46,212 nt of DNA from NCBI RefSeq assembly GCF_015845845.1, contig NZ_LDIG01000204.1, positions 1 through 46,212 on the forward strand, in the 5' to 3' direction. Both the position numbers and the translations under genes were made by a program. The notes under the pieces are model-generated. The model saw only the letters and a list, made by a program, of their open reading frames with translations. It was not told the DNA's origin and did no database searches. The DNA is from Paenibacillus dendritiformis. Lineage in GTDB: Bacteria > Bacillota > Bacilli > Paenibacillales > Paenibacillaceae. How positions within the stretch are numbered: position 1 is the stretch's first letter; the number at the start of each line of letters is the position of its first letter. Positions 32,388 through 42,763 of the stretch are shown here, piece after piece.

Positions 32388-33908
32388 TTAACCGTGCATC
32401 ATCATGTCATGCTGCGGAGAACGCTCCTTGCGCTGCATCGCCGCATGCGTGACGAAGCTAAGGACGGCCAGCACCGCGATGAGGACGGAGATGAACGATA
32501 CCCCGTCGAGGCCGCCGTGATCATAGGTCAGGCCAAGCACATACGGGCCGATCATGCGCCCGATGGAAGCAATTCCCCCGGACACGCCCATATAGAAGGG
32601 CGCCTCCCGCCCCGCCCGGGCCGCCAGGAAGGCGGGCACCGCCGGGGAGACCAGCATCTCGCCCAAGGTGGCGAGCGCCATCGCCAGCAGGAAGCCGCTG
32701 TAGAAGGGCAGGAACCAGATGACGACATACGCCAATCCGTAAAAGATCGCGCTCCAGGTCAACTGCGACGTCAACGGCGCCGCGATCGTCCGCTTCATCC
32801 ACGTCGTGATCGGCTGCGCCGCGAAGATAAGGACTCCGTTCAGCGTCCACAGCAGGCTGTACATGGAGAAGTTCATCCCTTGATCCGCAATATGCGGCGC
32901 CACCCCGGTGCCCCAGAGGGAATTGGCGAGCCAGATGAACAAGGTGCCTACCGACATGAACAGATAGATCCGGTAGGCGGACAGCTTCTCCCACAGACTG
33001 CGCTCCGGCAGGACGCCCCGTTGGGCGCGGGCGGCAGCCGCCTTCGCCCCCCCGTTGCCTCCATCCGCAGGGTTACCCTTCACGGACGCTCCATCCGCCA
33101 TCGAACCATTCACCGTTGCTCCATTAATTAGCGCTCCATTCACCGTCGCTCCATTAATTGGCGCTCCATTCATTGTCACTCCATTAATCGGCGCTCCATT
33201 CGCTGACGTTCCATTCACCGTCGCCCCATTCACTGACGTGCCATTCACCGGCGTGCCATTCACCGACGTGCCATTCACCGTCGTTCCCGCGGTTCCGTTC
33301 ACGGCGCCGGCAGCAGCCGCCTCCTCGTTCTGTCCCCGCAGGAAGCGGTAGAAGAACAGGGCGAAGCCGGCGGACGTCAGCCCGTTGAGCGCGAACGTCA
33401 GATTGAAGGAGATATCCGCCAACACTCCGCTCAGCGCCGTGCCCAGCGCGACCCCGACATTGTTCCCGACGTAGATGACGTTGAACAGCTCCTCCCGCCG
33501 ATCCGCCCAGCGGAAGCCGACGAACGATTGAATCGCCGGCATCGAGGCCGAGTTGGTCAGGCCAAGCACCGTCATCGTCGTCACGTACAGCCACCAGTCG
33601 GCATGCGCCGTCACGACCAGCGACAGCTGCAGCAGCGAGGTGGCGGCCAGCGCGCCGATTAGCAGCCTCCGCACCCCGAGGCGGTAATACAGCCCCCCGC
33701 CCAGCAGTTGGCCGAAAAATCCGCCCATCATTTGCATTAAAATGACAAAGCCCGCATCCGCCAGCGACCGGTTCAACTGCGTATGCACGAACAGCGTCGT
33801 CAACGGCCACATCAGCGCGCCGCCGGTCGAGTTGATCATGCTGGCCCAAATAAATACTTTCATTTCCCCTGTATATTTGCTCATCATGCCGCGCGGCATC
33901 AGTTTCAT
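32388..33908 (-). CDS. MFS transporter with repeat-filled central loop
   Basis: A 506-residue, twelve-helix major-facilitator protein, likely a proton-coupled exporter by its general pattern (GGFFGQLLGGGLYYRLGVRR loop between TM2 and TM3). The substrate is unknown. The central loop between the two six-helix halves (about residues 203-283) is a run of about 15 five-residue units xNGxx (VNGTS, INGAT and so on) encoded by 15-bp repeats. MFS loops here are normally 20-40 residues with no repeats. The stop is 98 bp before a strong terminator; gltB lies upstream on the same strand, with a possible hairpin between. Confidence 0.92.
   Translation of the reverse strand: MKLMPRGMMSKYTGEMKVFIWASMINSTGGALMWPLTTLFVHTQLNRSLADAGFVILMQMMGGFFGQLLGGGLYYRLGVRRLLIGALAATSLLQLSLVVTAHADWWLYVTTMTVLGLTNSASMPAIQSFVGFRWADRREELFNVIYVGNNVGVALGTALSGVLADISFNLTFALNGLTSAGFALFFYRFLRGQNEEAAAAGAVNGTAGTTVNGTSVNGTPVNGTSVNGATVNGTSANGAPINGVTMNGAPINGATVNGALINGATVNGSMADGASVKGNPADGGNGGAKAAAARAQRGVLPERSLWEKLSAYRIYLFMSVGTLFIWLANSLWGTGVAPHIADQGMNFSMYSLLWTLNGVLIFAAQPITTWMKRTIAAPLTSQLTWSAIFYGLAYVVIWFLPFYSGFLLAMALATLGEMLVSPAVPAFLAARAGREAPFYMGVSGGIASIGRMIGPYVLGLTYDHGGLDGVSFISVLIAVLAVLSFVTHAAMQRKERSPQHDMMMHG
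33075..33302 (-). repeat. 15-bp minisatellite inside the MFS gene
   Basis: About 15 units; the plus-strand form is GCTCCATTCACCGTC with variants. The unit is a multiple of three, so copy changes keep the frame. It encodes Asn-Gly-rich pentapeptides in the predicted cytoplasmic loop. Confidence 0.9.
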
Positions 33909-33958
33909 GCAGATTCACCGTCAGTTCCCCGGAAGATAGGCCTTCCCGCCAACGGGCA

Positions 33959-34014
33959 ATAGCCTTGTTCCGCCGCCGGCCCTCCGGGAGGACCGCACTG
34001 CGAAACAAGGCTAT
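33959..34014 (-). terminator. hairpin between gltB and the MFS gene
   Basis: Arms ATAGCCTTGTT (33959-33969) and AACAAGGCTAT (34004-34014) pair perfectly around a GC-rich inner part. No U tract follows on the minus strand, so it may be a weak terminator or a processing hairpin. Confidence 0.45.
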
Positions 34015-34025
34015 CGTAACATATT

Positions 34026-37000
34026 TTAGTTGCCTCCGGCACGTGTTAAATCTTTTACATTGGCCATAAAAGCCGCGTGCAGCGCATCCTTGCCCGTCAT
34101 TCCGGACGCTTCCGCGAGCGCGATATGCTCCCGCATCCGCTTGTAATCCTTCGGAATGACCCGGACGAATTGCTGGCGCGTCAATTCCCACCGCGCCAGC
34201 AGACATTCGGCAAGGACGCTGCCGGTGTAGGCCGCATGCCGCTCCAGCATGCGGCGAATCTGCTCTTCCTCCGCCTCCGAATCCAGCCGCTCCAGCAGGA
34301 CCATCTCCAGATTGCAGCGTCCGGCGAAGACGCGTTCCGGATCGAGCACATAGGCGATGCCGCCGGACATTCCGGCCGCGAAGTTGCGTCCGGTCGGGCC
34401 GAGGACGACGACCGTTCCGCCGGTCATATATTCGCAGCCGTGATCGCCGACGCCCTCGACGACCGCTTCGGCGCCGGAGTTGCGCACCGCGAACCGCTCG
34501 CCCGCCACACCGCGAATATACGCCTCGCCGCTCGTTGCCCCGTACAGCGCCGTGTTGCCGATGATGACATTGTCCTCCGGCCGGAACGTCGCTTCCGCCG
34601 GCGGCTGCACGATCAGCTTGCCGCCGGACAGCCCTTTTCCGACATAGTCGTTGCAGTCGCCCACGACCGTCAGCGTCACGCCAGGCGGCACGAACGCGCC
34701 GAAGCTCTGCCCCGCCGAGCCGTGGAAGCTGTACCGGATCGTGTCCTCCGGCAAGCCGGCGGCGCCATGGCGGCGCGTAATCTCGCTGCCGAGCAGCGTG
34801 CCGGTCGCCCGGTCCTCGTTACAGATGGCGAACACCCCTTCCACCGGATGGCGGTGCTCCAGCGCCAGCTTGGCGCGCGGGATCAGCTCCCGGGCATCGA
34901 GGGTCGCGGCCAGCTCCCGCTCCTTCCGCTCCGCCATCGCTTCCTTGCCGTCCGCGGCGCCGGTCCCTGCGGCGCTCATCGGGCGATGGAGGAGCGGCGA
35001 CAGATCCAGATGCCGCAGCTTCTCATGGCGCTGCATGTCCGCACTGGCCTGCAGCAGATCGGTGCGGCCAATCATCTCCTCCAGCGAGCGGAAGCCAAGC
35101 TCCGCCATCAGCTCCCGCAGCTCCTCGGCGATGAAGCGCATGAAGCGCACGACATGCTCCGGGTCGCCCTTGAAGTTTTTGCGCAGCTCCGGATTCTGCG
35201 TCGCGACCCCGACCGGGCATGTATCAAGCTGGCAGACCCGCATCATGACGCAGCCGAGCGCGACCAGCGGCGCAGTGGAGAAGCCGAACTCCTCGGCCCC
35301 GAGCATCGCGGCGACCGCAACATCGCGGGCGGTCATCATCTTCCCGTCCGTCTCCAGCACCACGCGCTCCCGCAGACCGTTCAGCAGCAGCGTCTGATGC
35401 GTCTCGGCCAGGCCGAGCTCCCACGGCAGACCCGCATGGCGGATCGAGCCTTGCGGCGACGCCCCCGTGCCGCCGTCGTAGCCGCTGACCAGGATGACAT
35501 CGGCCTTGCCCTTGGCGACCCCGGCGGCGATCGTTCCAACGCCCGCTTCCGAGACGAGCTTCACATTGATGCGGGCGCGCGGATTGGCGTTTTTGAGATC
35601 GAAGATCAGCTCCGCGAGATCCTCGATCGAATAGATATCATGATGTGGCGGCGGCGAGATGAGTCCGACGCCAGGCGTCGAGCCGCGCACTTCCGCGACC
35701 CACGGATACACTTTGCGCCCCGGAAGCTGTCCGCCCTCGCCCGGCTTCGCGCCCTGCGCCATCTTGATCTGAATCTCATCGGCCTCGACCAAATATTGCG
35801 AGGTGACGCCGAACCTCCCGGATGCGACCTGCTTGATCGCGCTCCGCCGGGAGTCCCCGTTCCCATCCCGCTCGTAGCGCGCCGGGTCCTCGCCCCCTTC
35901 GCCCGAGTTCGAACGGCCGCCGATCCGGTTCATCGCGATGGCCAGACTCTCATGCGCCTCCTTCGAGATCGAGCCGAACGACATCGCCCCCGTCTTGAAG
36001 CGGCGCAAAATGTTCTCGGCAGGCTCCACTTCCTCCAGCGGAACCGCAGGGCCGTTCGGCTTCAGCTCCAGTAAGGATCGCAGCGTGTAATGGCGCTCGC
36101 CCTCGCCCTGCACCCGCTTCGAATAAATCTTGTACTGCGCATAATCGTCGTTGCGGCATGCCTGCTGCAGCGCATGGATCGTGCGGGGATGGTACAGATG
36201 CTCCTCCCCGTCGCGCCGCCATTGGTACTCGCCGCCTGGATCCAGGGTCCGGTCGCGATGCTCCGCCGCGGCGAACGCCCGCTCATGCGGCTGCAGCGCT
36301 TCCCGGGCAACCTCCTCGATTCCGATTCCCCCGATGCGGGACGGCGTTCCGGTAAAATACTGCTCCACGAACGCCTGATCGAGGCCAACCGCTTCAAAGA
36401 TTTGCGCTCCGCGGTACGATTGGATCGTCGAGATCCCCATTTTGGACAGCACTTTGACAATGCCTTTGATGGCCGCTTTCCGATAATTTTTCACAGCCTG
36501 CTTCGGCGAGACGCCAGCGAGCAGCCCTTCCCGGATCATATCCTCGATCGATTCGAACGCCAGATACGGATTGATCGCGCTTACGCCGTACCCGAGCAGC
36601 AGCGCGAAATGATGCACTTCCCGCGGCTCGCCCGATTCCAGCAGCAGGCTGACCTTGGTCCGCGTTCCCTGCCGGATGAGATGGTGATGCAGGCAAGATA
36701 CCGCCAAGAGGGCCGGAATGGCCGCTTCCTCTTCGCTGACGCCGCGATCGGACAGGATAAGCAGGTTATGCCCCTTCGCAATGACCCGATCCGCCGCTTC
36801 GCACATCGTCTGAAGGGCCTCACGGAGACCGTCTGTTCCCCGGGACGCCGTGAACAGGATCGGCAGCGTGATCGCCCGGAAGCCCGGCAAGCGGATATGC
36901 CGCAGCTTCGCGAATTGCTCGTTCGACAATATCGGATTCTCGATCTTGATCTGGCGGCAGCTCTCCGGCCCCGGCGCCAGCAAATTCCGCTCCGGACCGA

Positions 37001-38654
37001 TGGTCGTGCCCGTCGCCGTCACGATTTCTTCCCGAATCGCATCGATTGGCGGATTGGTGACCTGGGCGAACATCTGCTTGAAATAGTTGTACAACCGCTG
37101 GGGACGGCGGGAGAGCACGGCCAGCGGCGCATCATAGCCCATCGAGCCAATCGGCTCCACCCCGCTGGACGCCATCGGCACCAGCACCTTGCGCAGATCC
37201 TCGAACGTGTAGCCGAACGCCTGCTGGCGGCGGCGCACGCTCACATGCTCCGGCGCGGGCATCCGCGGGGCTTCCGGCACCTCTTCCAGATCGACGAGAT
37301 GCTCATCGAGCCACTGCCGGTACGGCTGTGCCCCCGCGATAGCGGATTTCACCTCTTCATCGGAAATGATCCGGCCCTGCTCCGTATCGACCAACAGCAT
37401 CCGTCCCGGACGGAGGCGATCCTTGCGGAGCACCTGCTCCGGCGCGATGTCGACGACCCCGGTCTCCGAAGAGAGAATAATCACGTCATCCTTCGTCACC
37501 CAGTAGCGGGAAGGGCGCAGCCCGTTTCGATCGAGGATCGCCCCGATCTGGACCCCGTCGGTGAACGCCATCGCGGCCGGTCCGTCCCACGGCTCCATCA
37601 GACAGCTATGGTATTCATAGAACGCCCGCTTCGCCTCGTCCATCCGCTCGTCATTGGCCCATGGCTCCGGCACCATCATCATGGCGACATGGGACAACGG
37701 CCGGCCAGCGAGATAGAGAAACTCCAGCGCATTGTCGAACATGCCCGTGTCGGAGCCGTCCCCTTGGATGACCGGGAGGACCTCCTCGAGTCCGACGCCG
37801 AACGCCTCGGATTCGAATTGCTTCTCGCGGGCATTCATCCAATTGACATTGCCCCGGAGCGTATTAATTTCCCCGTTGTGGAGCATATAACGGTACGGAT
37901 GGGCCCGCTCCCAGCTCGGGAACGTATTCGTGCTGAAGCGCGAATGAACGAGCGCCAGAGCCGTATCCAGCGACTCCTCCTGCAAATCCAAATAAAAACG
38001 GCCAAGCTGCTCCGTCGTCAGCATTCCTTTGTACACAATCGTGCGGCTGGACAGGCTCGCGATATACATCGCGCCGTCCCCTGCGCCGGCCGCGTAACGA
38101 ATCGTGCGCTCCGCCCGTTTGCGGATCACATACAGCTTCCGTTCGAAGTCAAGCGGGCTTCCCGCTCCTTCCCGCAGCGCTTTCCCGCGGCCGATAAAAA
38201 CTTGACGGATGCACGGCATCGCTCCGAGGGCGGTGGCTCCCAATCCGTCCGGATTCACCGGCACCGTCCGGAAGCCGAGCAGCGTCTGGCCTTCTTCCTC
38301 AATCAGCTTGCCGAGATCCGCCTCCTGTCCGGCACGAACCGCTTCATCCCGGGAGAGAAAAAGCATGCCGACGGCATAGTCTCCGGGGGGAGGGAGTTCT
38401 ACTCCTTGCGCGGCCATCGCTTGCGCGAAAAATGGATGGGGAAGCTGAAGCATGATTCCTGCGCCGTCCCCGGTGTTCGGCTCGCTGCCTTGGCCGCCGC
38501 GATGCTCCATCCGGACGAGCATGCCCAACGCTTGCCGGACGATATCATGGGACCGCTTGCCCTTGATATGAGCGACAAAGCCCATGCCGCATGCATCTTT
38601 TTCGAATTGGGGATCATACAAGCCTTGCTGTCGAGGGAAACCATTCGGCTTCAT
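34026..38654 (-). CDS. gltB: glutamate synthase large subunit
   Basis: Transfers the glutamine amide to 2-oxoglutarate, making two glutamates. 1542 residues. A ~21-residue propeptide precedes the catalytic Cys of the class II amidotransferase ([11 protein letters not shown], with [16 protein letters not shown]). A central domain, an FMN-binding barrel ([45 protein letters not shown]) and the 3Fe-4S Cys cluster ([18 protein letters not shown]) follow, with a C-terminal GxGxG beta-helix. The ATG after AAAGGA is used; the frame continues upstream but lacks an RBS. No gltD is adjacent, so the electron-donating partner must be elsewhere. Confidence 0.96.
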   Translation of the reverse strand: MKPNGFPRQQGLYDPQFEKDACGMGFVAHIKGKRSHDIVRQALGMLVRMEHRGGQGSEPNTGDGAGIMLQLPHPFFAQAMAAQGVELPPPGDYAVGMLFLSRDEAVRAGQEADLGKLIEEEGQTLLGFRTVPVNPDGLGATALGAMPCIRQVFIGRGKALREGAGSPLDFERKLYVIRKRAERTIRYAAGAGDGAMYIASLSSRTIVYKGMLTTEQLGRFYLDLQEESLDTALALVHSRFSTNTFPSWERAHPYRYMLHNGEINTLRGNVNWMNAREKQFESEAFGVGLEEVLPVIQGDGSDTGMFDNALEFLYLAGRPLSHVAMMMVPEPWANDERMDEAKRAFYEYHSCLMEPWDGPAAMAFTDGVQIGAILDRNGLRPSRYWVTKDDVIILSSETGVVDIAPEQVLRKDRLRPGRMLLVDTEQGRIISDEEVKSAIAGAQPYRQWLDEHLVDLEEVPEAPRMPAPEHVSVRRRQQAFGYTFEDLRKVLVPMASSGVEPIGSMGYDAPLAVLSRRPQRLYNYFKQMFAQVTNPPIDAIREEIVTATGTTIGPERNLLAPGPESCRQIKIENPILSNEQFAKLRHIRLPGFRAITLPILFTASRGTDGLREALQTMCEAADRVIAKGHNLLILSDRGVSEEEAAIPALLAVSCLHHHLIRQGTRTKVSLLLESGEPREVHHFALLLGYGVSAINPYLAFESIEDMIREGLLAGVSPKQAVKNYRKAAIKGIVKVLSKMGISTIQSYRGAQIFEAVGLDQAFVEQYFTGTPSRIGGIGIEEVAREALQPHERAFAAAEHRDRTLDPGGEYQWRRDGEEHLYHPRTIHALQQACRNDDYAQYKIYSKRVQGEGERHYTLRSLLELKPNGPAVPLEEVEPAENILRRFKTGAMSFGSISKEAHESLAIAMNRIGGRSNSGEGGEDPARYERDGNGDSRRSAIKQVASGRFGVTSQYLVEADEIQIKMAQGAKPGEGGQLPGRKVYPWVAEVRGSTPGVGLISPPPHHDIYSIEDLAELIFDLKNANPRARINVKLVSEAGVGTIAAGVAKGKADVILVSGYDGGTGASPQGSIRHAGLPWELGLAETHQTLLLNGLRERVVLETDGKMMTARDVAVAAMLGAEEFGFSTAPLVALGCVMMRVCQLDTCPVGVATQNPELRKNFKGDPEHVVRFMRFIAEELRELMAELGFRSLEEMIGRTDLLQASADMQRHEKLRHLDLSPLLHRPMSAAGTGAADGKEAMAERKERELAATLDARELIPRAKLALEHRHPVEGVFAICNEDRATGTLLGSEITRRHGAAGLPEDTIRYSFHGSAGQSFGAFVPPGVTLTVVGDCNDYVGKGLSGGKLIVQPPAEATFRPEDNVIIGNTALYGATSGEAYIRGVAGERFAVRNSGAEAVVEGVGDHGCEYMTGGTVVVLGPTGRNFAAGMSGGIAYVLDPERVFAGRCNLEMVLLERLDSEAEEEQIRRMLERHAAYTGSVLAECLLARWELTRQQFVRVIPKDYKRMREHIALAEASGMTGKDALHAAFMANVKDLTRAGGN

Positions 38655-38975
38655 GAGGGCACCGTCCTTTCTTGATGAAAATGTATTCTGTACATACGAA
38701 ATCACATATTTATGCATTTGTATTGTTTCATCATTTTATCATCATGTTTTTTTTAGAGCAATTGAATGTTTTTATGGATCCGATAACTTCTTCGGATAGC
38801 GGGATAAAGCCTATATTATCACTATTCAACACTAAATTTGCATGCAGGAACACCCTTGTTACCGTTTTGCATCCATTGATAATTATTTTGCACAATCCTA
38901 CATATTATTAATTAATTCACAAGAATACTACTAATCATTTCCTGTTTAAATTGAATTTTTATTCATGTAACTGAA
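38655..38975. other. AT-rich upstream region of gltB
   Basis: About 320 bp, markedly AT-rich against the rest of the window, with a promoter candidate (38733-38761) and a small TCCGA...TCGGA hairpin near 38777. No ORF or RNA recognised. The AT richness and length would fit control sites for a GltC-like regulator, but no such gene is in view. Confidence 0.45.
38733..38761 (-). promoter_or_regulatory. promoter candidate of gltB
   Basis: Minus strand: -35 TTGCTC (38756-38761), a 17-bp spacer and -10 TAAAAT (38733-38738), giving a leader of about 70 nt. The -35 is imperfect. Confidence 0.5.
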
Positions 38976-39012
38976 TAAAAAACTGCGCCTCCCGTTTTGC
39001 GAAAGACACAGT
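38976..39012 (-). terminator. terminator after the EamA transporter gene
   Basis: Minus strand ACTGTGTCTTTCG-CAAAA-CGGGAGGCGCAGT: 13 pairs with four G-U, followed by T6. It lies 34 bp past the stop. Confidence 0.85.
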
Positions 39013-39046
39013 CTCCGAAAATATTCTGCTATCGATTTTGTCCCGC

Positions 39047-39898
39047 TCAGCCCCACATGCTGATCAAGGCCATTCCGGCCGCGACAATCGTCGATCCGAC
39101 CAGCCGCTTCTTGCCCTGCTTCTCCTTCAGAATCCAATACCCGAGAAGGGTACCGATAACAATGCTGAATTCGCGTATCGGTGCCAGATGAGCCAGCGGC
39201 CCCAAGGTCATCGCGAACAGGAAGAGCAGATAAGAGCCTGGCGAAATAATGGCGCCGAGTCCGATCGTGCTCCAGTTCTCCCGCCACTCGCGCCGCAGCA
39301 GCCCGGCCCTCTTCACGGCAGGAGCCAGGAAGATAACGGCCCCGATGTTCGAAATCTCGATCAGCCCCAGCGGGCTGAAAAATTCGACGACGGCTTTGTC
39401 GGTCAAGGTGTATGCCGCGGTGCACATGCCGACCGAGGTGGTCAGGGCAAGCGCAATCCACCACGACTTATCCTTCTGCTTCACGGAAAGCATGCCGCTC
39501 AGGCCGAACAGCCCTCCTACGATCAGGCTCCACCCTATCCAGCCGGTGACCGACATGCTCTCGCCGTATAGGGAGACGCTGACGAGCGGCACGAGCAGCG
39601 CGGCCGTCCCCCGCATCATCGGATACACCTGCGACAGTTCGCCTGCTTTGTAGGCCTGAGACACCAGATACAAATAGGTTCCCTGGAGCAGGAAGGAGAC
39701 GATAAGCAGCAGCGCATGTCCCCATGTCCAGTTCATCACGATCAGATCGCGGATAAAAAAAGGCAAAAACAAAACCGTGGCAACCGCATGCAGCGAGAAC
39801 AAGAACGATTCCTTGTGCAGGCTGCGCTTGGCGAATAAGTTCCACAACGCATGCGTGAATGCGGATGCAATGACGAGCAAGAGGCCATATACCATCAT
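39047..39898 (-). CDS. EamA/DMT-family transporter
   Basis: A 283-residue protein with ten predicted TM helices in two EamA repeats: ASAFTHALWNLFAKRS at the start of the first and TSVGMCTAAYTLTDKAVVEF at the start of the second. The family exports metabolites such as amino acids. The conserved Pro-containing PMMRGTAALLVPLVSVSLYG and PIREFSIVIGTLLGYWILKE stretches close each half. The ATG has AAGGAACG upstream. Monocistronic with its own terminator. Substrate not inferable. Confidence 0.9.
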   Translation of the reverse strand: MMVYGLLLVIASAFTHALWNLFAKRSLHKESFLFSLHAVATVLFLPFFIRDLIVMNWTWGHALLLIVSFLLQGTYLYLVSQAYKAGELSQVYPMMRGTAALLVPLVSVSLYGESMSVTGWIGWSLIVGGLFGLSGMLSVKQKDKSWWIALALTTSVGMCTAAYTLTDKAVVEFFSPLGLIEISNIGAVIFLAPAVKRAGLLRREWRENWSTIGLGAIISPGSYLLFLFAMTLGPLAHLAPIREFSIVIGTLLGYWILKEKQGKKRLVGSTIVAAGMALISMWG

Positions 39899-40082
39899 GT
39901 TTTGCGTTCCTTCTTTCGTGTCGCCATCCCTTGGCCAGGGACGAATAGTCCGGTACCATGAAATAATGCTATTGTATCACATCTGCCGTGAACGACAAGA
40001 CGGGATTTGAATCCGCTGCCAATGTAAAAACGCCGGCATGCGGTTTTCCTTCCACGCCGAGGCTGGCCCGTCATATACGGAA

Positions 40083-40113
40083 GGCCTGCCGCTTCTCAGG
40101 AAGCCGGCAGGCC
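40083..40113 (-). terminator. terminator after the Ig-like repeat gene
   Basis: GGCCTGCC/GGCAGGCC stem with inner GCTTC/GAAGC pairing; the minus-strand tail is only TTCC. 14 bp past the stop. Confidence 0.6.
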
Positions 40114-40126
40114 GTGCATGTTTGCT

Positions 40127-42319
40127 TTATTTCACGCTGACACGCAGCGACGTGCTCTTGCCCTCGAAGCTCAGCTTTACGCTGGTCGAGCCTTTGGACA
40201 CGCCCTGCACGCTGCCCCGCTCTACCTTCACCTTCGTGTTGGACGGCACGAACGTGACGGAGGAAGTGACATCAAGGACTTCACCGGTGTCGTAGATCGC
40301 CTTCACCTTCCAGTTCGCTTTCTGGCCGGCGGTCAGCTTCAAGCTGCCCGGCTCGGCTATCAGCTTCGTCAGCTTCGGCTTCACCGTCACCGGCACTTCC
40401 AGCTTCTGTCCCTGGAACTCGCCGGTCAGCAGCGTGCTGCCGATGGCGACGCCCTTGACGGACGAGCCTTTCACCGTCGCTACCTTCTCATTGTCCGACT
40501 TCCAACCCACCTTGGATCCGAGCGAGATCTTCTTTCCGTTTTTGTAGTAGCCCGTTACCTTGATGCTCTGGCTTTTCTTCACATTCAAGGTGACCTGCTG
40601 CGGTTCAATCTCGAAGCGGACGACCTCTTCTTCAACGGTAACTTTGACCGATATTTTGACATTGGCATAGGTTCCGGTCAACGTCACCTTGCTTGCCACC
40701 AGTCCCTTGATCTTTCCATTTACGACAAGCAGATTCGGGGAGCTCGACTCCCACTTCACTTCGGAGGTGATATTTTCCTCATCCCCGTTCATATAGATGA
40801 CCGTCACATCCGGGACCGCCTGCTCGCGTCCCGCCACGATATTCATCTCCGTCGTGTTGGACTGTAGAATGAGCGCCTTGCGCATCACGGTCACTTCCAT
40901 CGAGATTTCATGACCGCGGACGGTCGCGGTAAGAGTCGCCGTTCCCCGGCTCTCCGCCTTCATCTTCTCATCTTTAATGGAAATGACGCCCGGATTGGAG
41001 CTTGTCCATACCGCCAGATCGGATACATCTACGGTCTCTCCCCCCAGCGTAACCGCGCTTACCTTCGGCAGGCTCTGGGATTCTTCCATATAAATATCCA
41101 TTTTACGGATGCCGTCTTTATCTTTATCCTTGTCTTCCTCCGACCATTTCAGCTTCTCAATCGCCGGAATGACATTGATCTCGACCGATTTGGACAGTCC
41201 TTTGTACTTCGCTGTCACAGTCGCCGATCCTGCTGCCTTGGCATAGACCCGGCCCTGTTCGACCGTCACCGCCATCACATTGCTCGATGTCCATTCCGCA
41301 AGATGCGTGACCTCTTCCTGCGTGTCCGCCGAGTTCAGCACGAATGTCTGCACCTGGAGCGGCTCGTCGCCCAGGAGCATCGTCTGCTTCTTGTCCGGCG
41401 AGATGCGCATCGCCTGGTACGATGGACGCACGACGACCGTAACCGACTTCGCCGCGCCCAGATAAGTGGCCGTAATCGTAGCCGTGCCGACGCCGATCGG
41501 CTTGACGGAACCGTCCTTCACTTCCGCGACGCCGCTGTCGCTCGTCGACCAATCCGCCTTATCAGTCACATTCTCCAGATCGCCATCCTTCGTCTTCGCC
41601 TTCGCGATTACGTTGACCGCCGCATCGCCGAATTCGAATTCAATCAGCTTGTCCGGAGATAAGGTCAGCTCTTCGTACGGAAGCTCGACCTTAATCTTGA
41701 TTTTGCTGCTTAAGCCTTTATACTTCACCGTGATCTCGGCTTCGCCCTTTTCCTTCAGCGTGAGCTTGCCTTTGTTCACTTCGACGACGCTCGAATTGGA
41801 AGAAGTCCAGGAAGCGTCGGAGGTCACATCGTTCTCCGTATTTCCATCCTTGTCAAAAGCAAACGCCTTCCAATTCGGCTTCATCCCGAGGTAAAGAGTC
41901 GTTTCTTTGTCGATATCTACGCCGGTGGCTGCGGAACGTACGCTCAATTCATCATACATATAATTGGAGACGACCGTCTTCTTCAAGGTATACCCTTGGT
42001 ACTTCGCCGTAATCTCCGAAGTCCCCTTCCCGGCGCCCTTTACCCAGCCCGCGTCTACCGTGACCGCGCTCGGATTGGAGGAGCTCCAGTCCGCCATGCC
42101 GGTCACATCCTTCTGTTCTCCCTTGATCGTGCCGATCAGCTTCAATTGAACGGACTGCCCCTCCACGATGACATGGATCGGCGATACATCAGATTCAAAG
42201 TGGACGTCGGTTACCGTGTCCGCTGCGCTAGCCACCCCATGAAACGGCAGCAAGCCGATCACAAGCGCGCATACCAACACGATGCTGAGCCACGATGTTT
42301 TTTTCCACGTTGGGTTCAC
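40127..42319 (-). CDS. secreted protein of eight bacterial Ig-like (BIG2-type) repeats
   Basis: A 730-residue protein. Signal peptide: WKKTSWLSIVLVCALVIGLL, cleavage probably after HGVASA. The rest is eight units of about 80-95 residues, each with W.SS(N/D)...V.V..G.V...G.G...ITA.Y.G, the Ig-like group 2 pattern. There is no LPxTG motif, SLH domain or enzyme domain, so it is either free, wall-associated by charge, or part of a larger surface complex. GTG start with GGGAGAAG upstream. Unit 5 carries an insertion (EEDKDKDKDGIRKMD), a possible Ca2+-binding loop. Function is inferred only as surface adhesion or spacer. Confidence 0.92.
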   Translation of the reverse strand: MNPTWKKTSWLSIVLVCALVIGLLPFHGVASAADTVTDVHFESDVSPIHVIVEGQSVQLKLIGTIKGEQKDVTGMADWSSSNPSAVTVDAGWVKGAGKGTSEITAKYQGYTLKKTVVSNYMYDELSVRSAATGVDIDKETTLYLGMKPNWKAFAFDKDGNTENDVTSDASWTSSNSSVVEVNKGKLTLKEKGEAEITVKYKGLSSKIKIKVELPYEELTLSPDKLIEFEFGDAAVNVIAKAKTKDGDLENVTDKADWSTSDSGVAEVKDGSVKPIGVGTATITATYLGAAKSVTVVVRPSYQAMRISPDKKQTMLLGDEPLQVQTFVLNSADTQEEVTHLAEWTSSNVMAVTVEQGRVYAKAAGSATVTAKYKGLSKSVEINVIPAIEKLKWSEEDKDKDKDGIRKMDIYMEESQSLPKVSAVTLGGETVDVSDLAVWTSSNPGVISIKDEKMKAESRGTATLTATVRGHEISMEVTVMRKALILQSNTTEMNIVAGREQAVPDVTVIYMNGDEENITSEVKWESSSPNLLVVNGKIKGLVASKVTLTGTYANVKISVKVTVEEEVVRFEIEPQQVTLNVKKSQSIKVTGYYKNGKKISLGSKVGWKSDNEKVATVKGSSVKGVAIGSTLLTGEFQGQKLEVPVTVKPKLTKLIAEPGSLKLTAGQKANWKVKAIYDTGEVLDVTSSVTFVPSNTKVKVERGSVQGVSKGSTSVKLSFEGKSTSLRVSVK

Positions 42320-42365
42320 TCGTTATCTTCTCCCTTCCCGCCTTGCTTTGCACTCAATAGACAAA

Positions 42366-42380
42366 TTAACTGACAGTTAA
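42366..42380. promoter_or_regulatory. palindrome upstream of the Ig-like gene
   Basis: TTAACTG-A-CAGTTAA is a perfect 15-bp inverted repeat 47 bp upstream of the GTG start, in the AT-rich stretch where the promoter should be. The binding protein is unknown. Confidence 0.6.
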
Positions 42381-42699
42381 TATAACGGACAAAAGACGCC
42401 AAAATGTTACCTCATGGCATAAAAATATAAGCCCCGTTTTTGGATTTAGGGCTTCTTTCCTATATCCATCCGCTTAGAGGCCATCATCGGACGCATTCCG
42501 CATCATTTCACAGCAAAAAAACCGCGGCACACGTCAGGTTATCCGCGGGGGCTGTTCGCTAGTCTATGCTCGGATCGGGAGTCCTCTCCGTCCGCAGGCT
42601 GGCGGGACCCGCCCGTATGTCTTGTTCCCGTATGTCTATGTCGAAGATGCGTTCGCATAGGAACGAGGCTCCCGCCTGCCCCCGGCGGAACCACACAAA

Positions 42700-42740
42700 G
42701 ATACCCGGCCGGCAGCCTCGTCAGCCGCAGACCGGGTATC
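42700..42740 (-). terminator. terminator after tetR2
   Basis: GATACCCGG (42700-42708) and CCGGGTATC (42732-42740) form a 9-bp perfect outer stem; the minus-strand tail begins TTTG. 24 bp past the stop. Confidence 0.6.
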
Positions 42741-42763
42741 TCCTCTATAGTAGCCGGCCGATT

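Larger units (their letters stand above)
42320..42763. other. intergenic region between tetR2 and the Ig-like gene
   Basis: Holds the palindrome at 42366-42380, a small hairpin AAGCCC...GGGCTT near 42430-42455, a CCGCGG-closed fold near 42520-42550, and the tetR2 terminator. No ORF with an RBS. A promoter for the Ig-like gene must lie near 42330-42400 but the hexamers are weak (TTGTCC...TTAATT at best). Confidence 0.5.

Noticed and set aside
36090-38675. 861-codon frame on the plus strand opposite gltB (and a 665-codon frame at 34077-36074)
   Set aside because: Antisense to conserved gltB motifs; composition is dominated by Arg/His/Leu/Gln runs typical of shadows.
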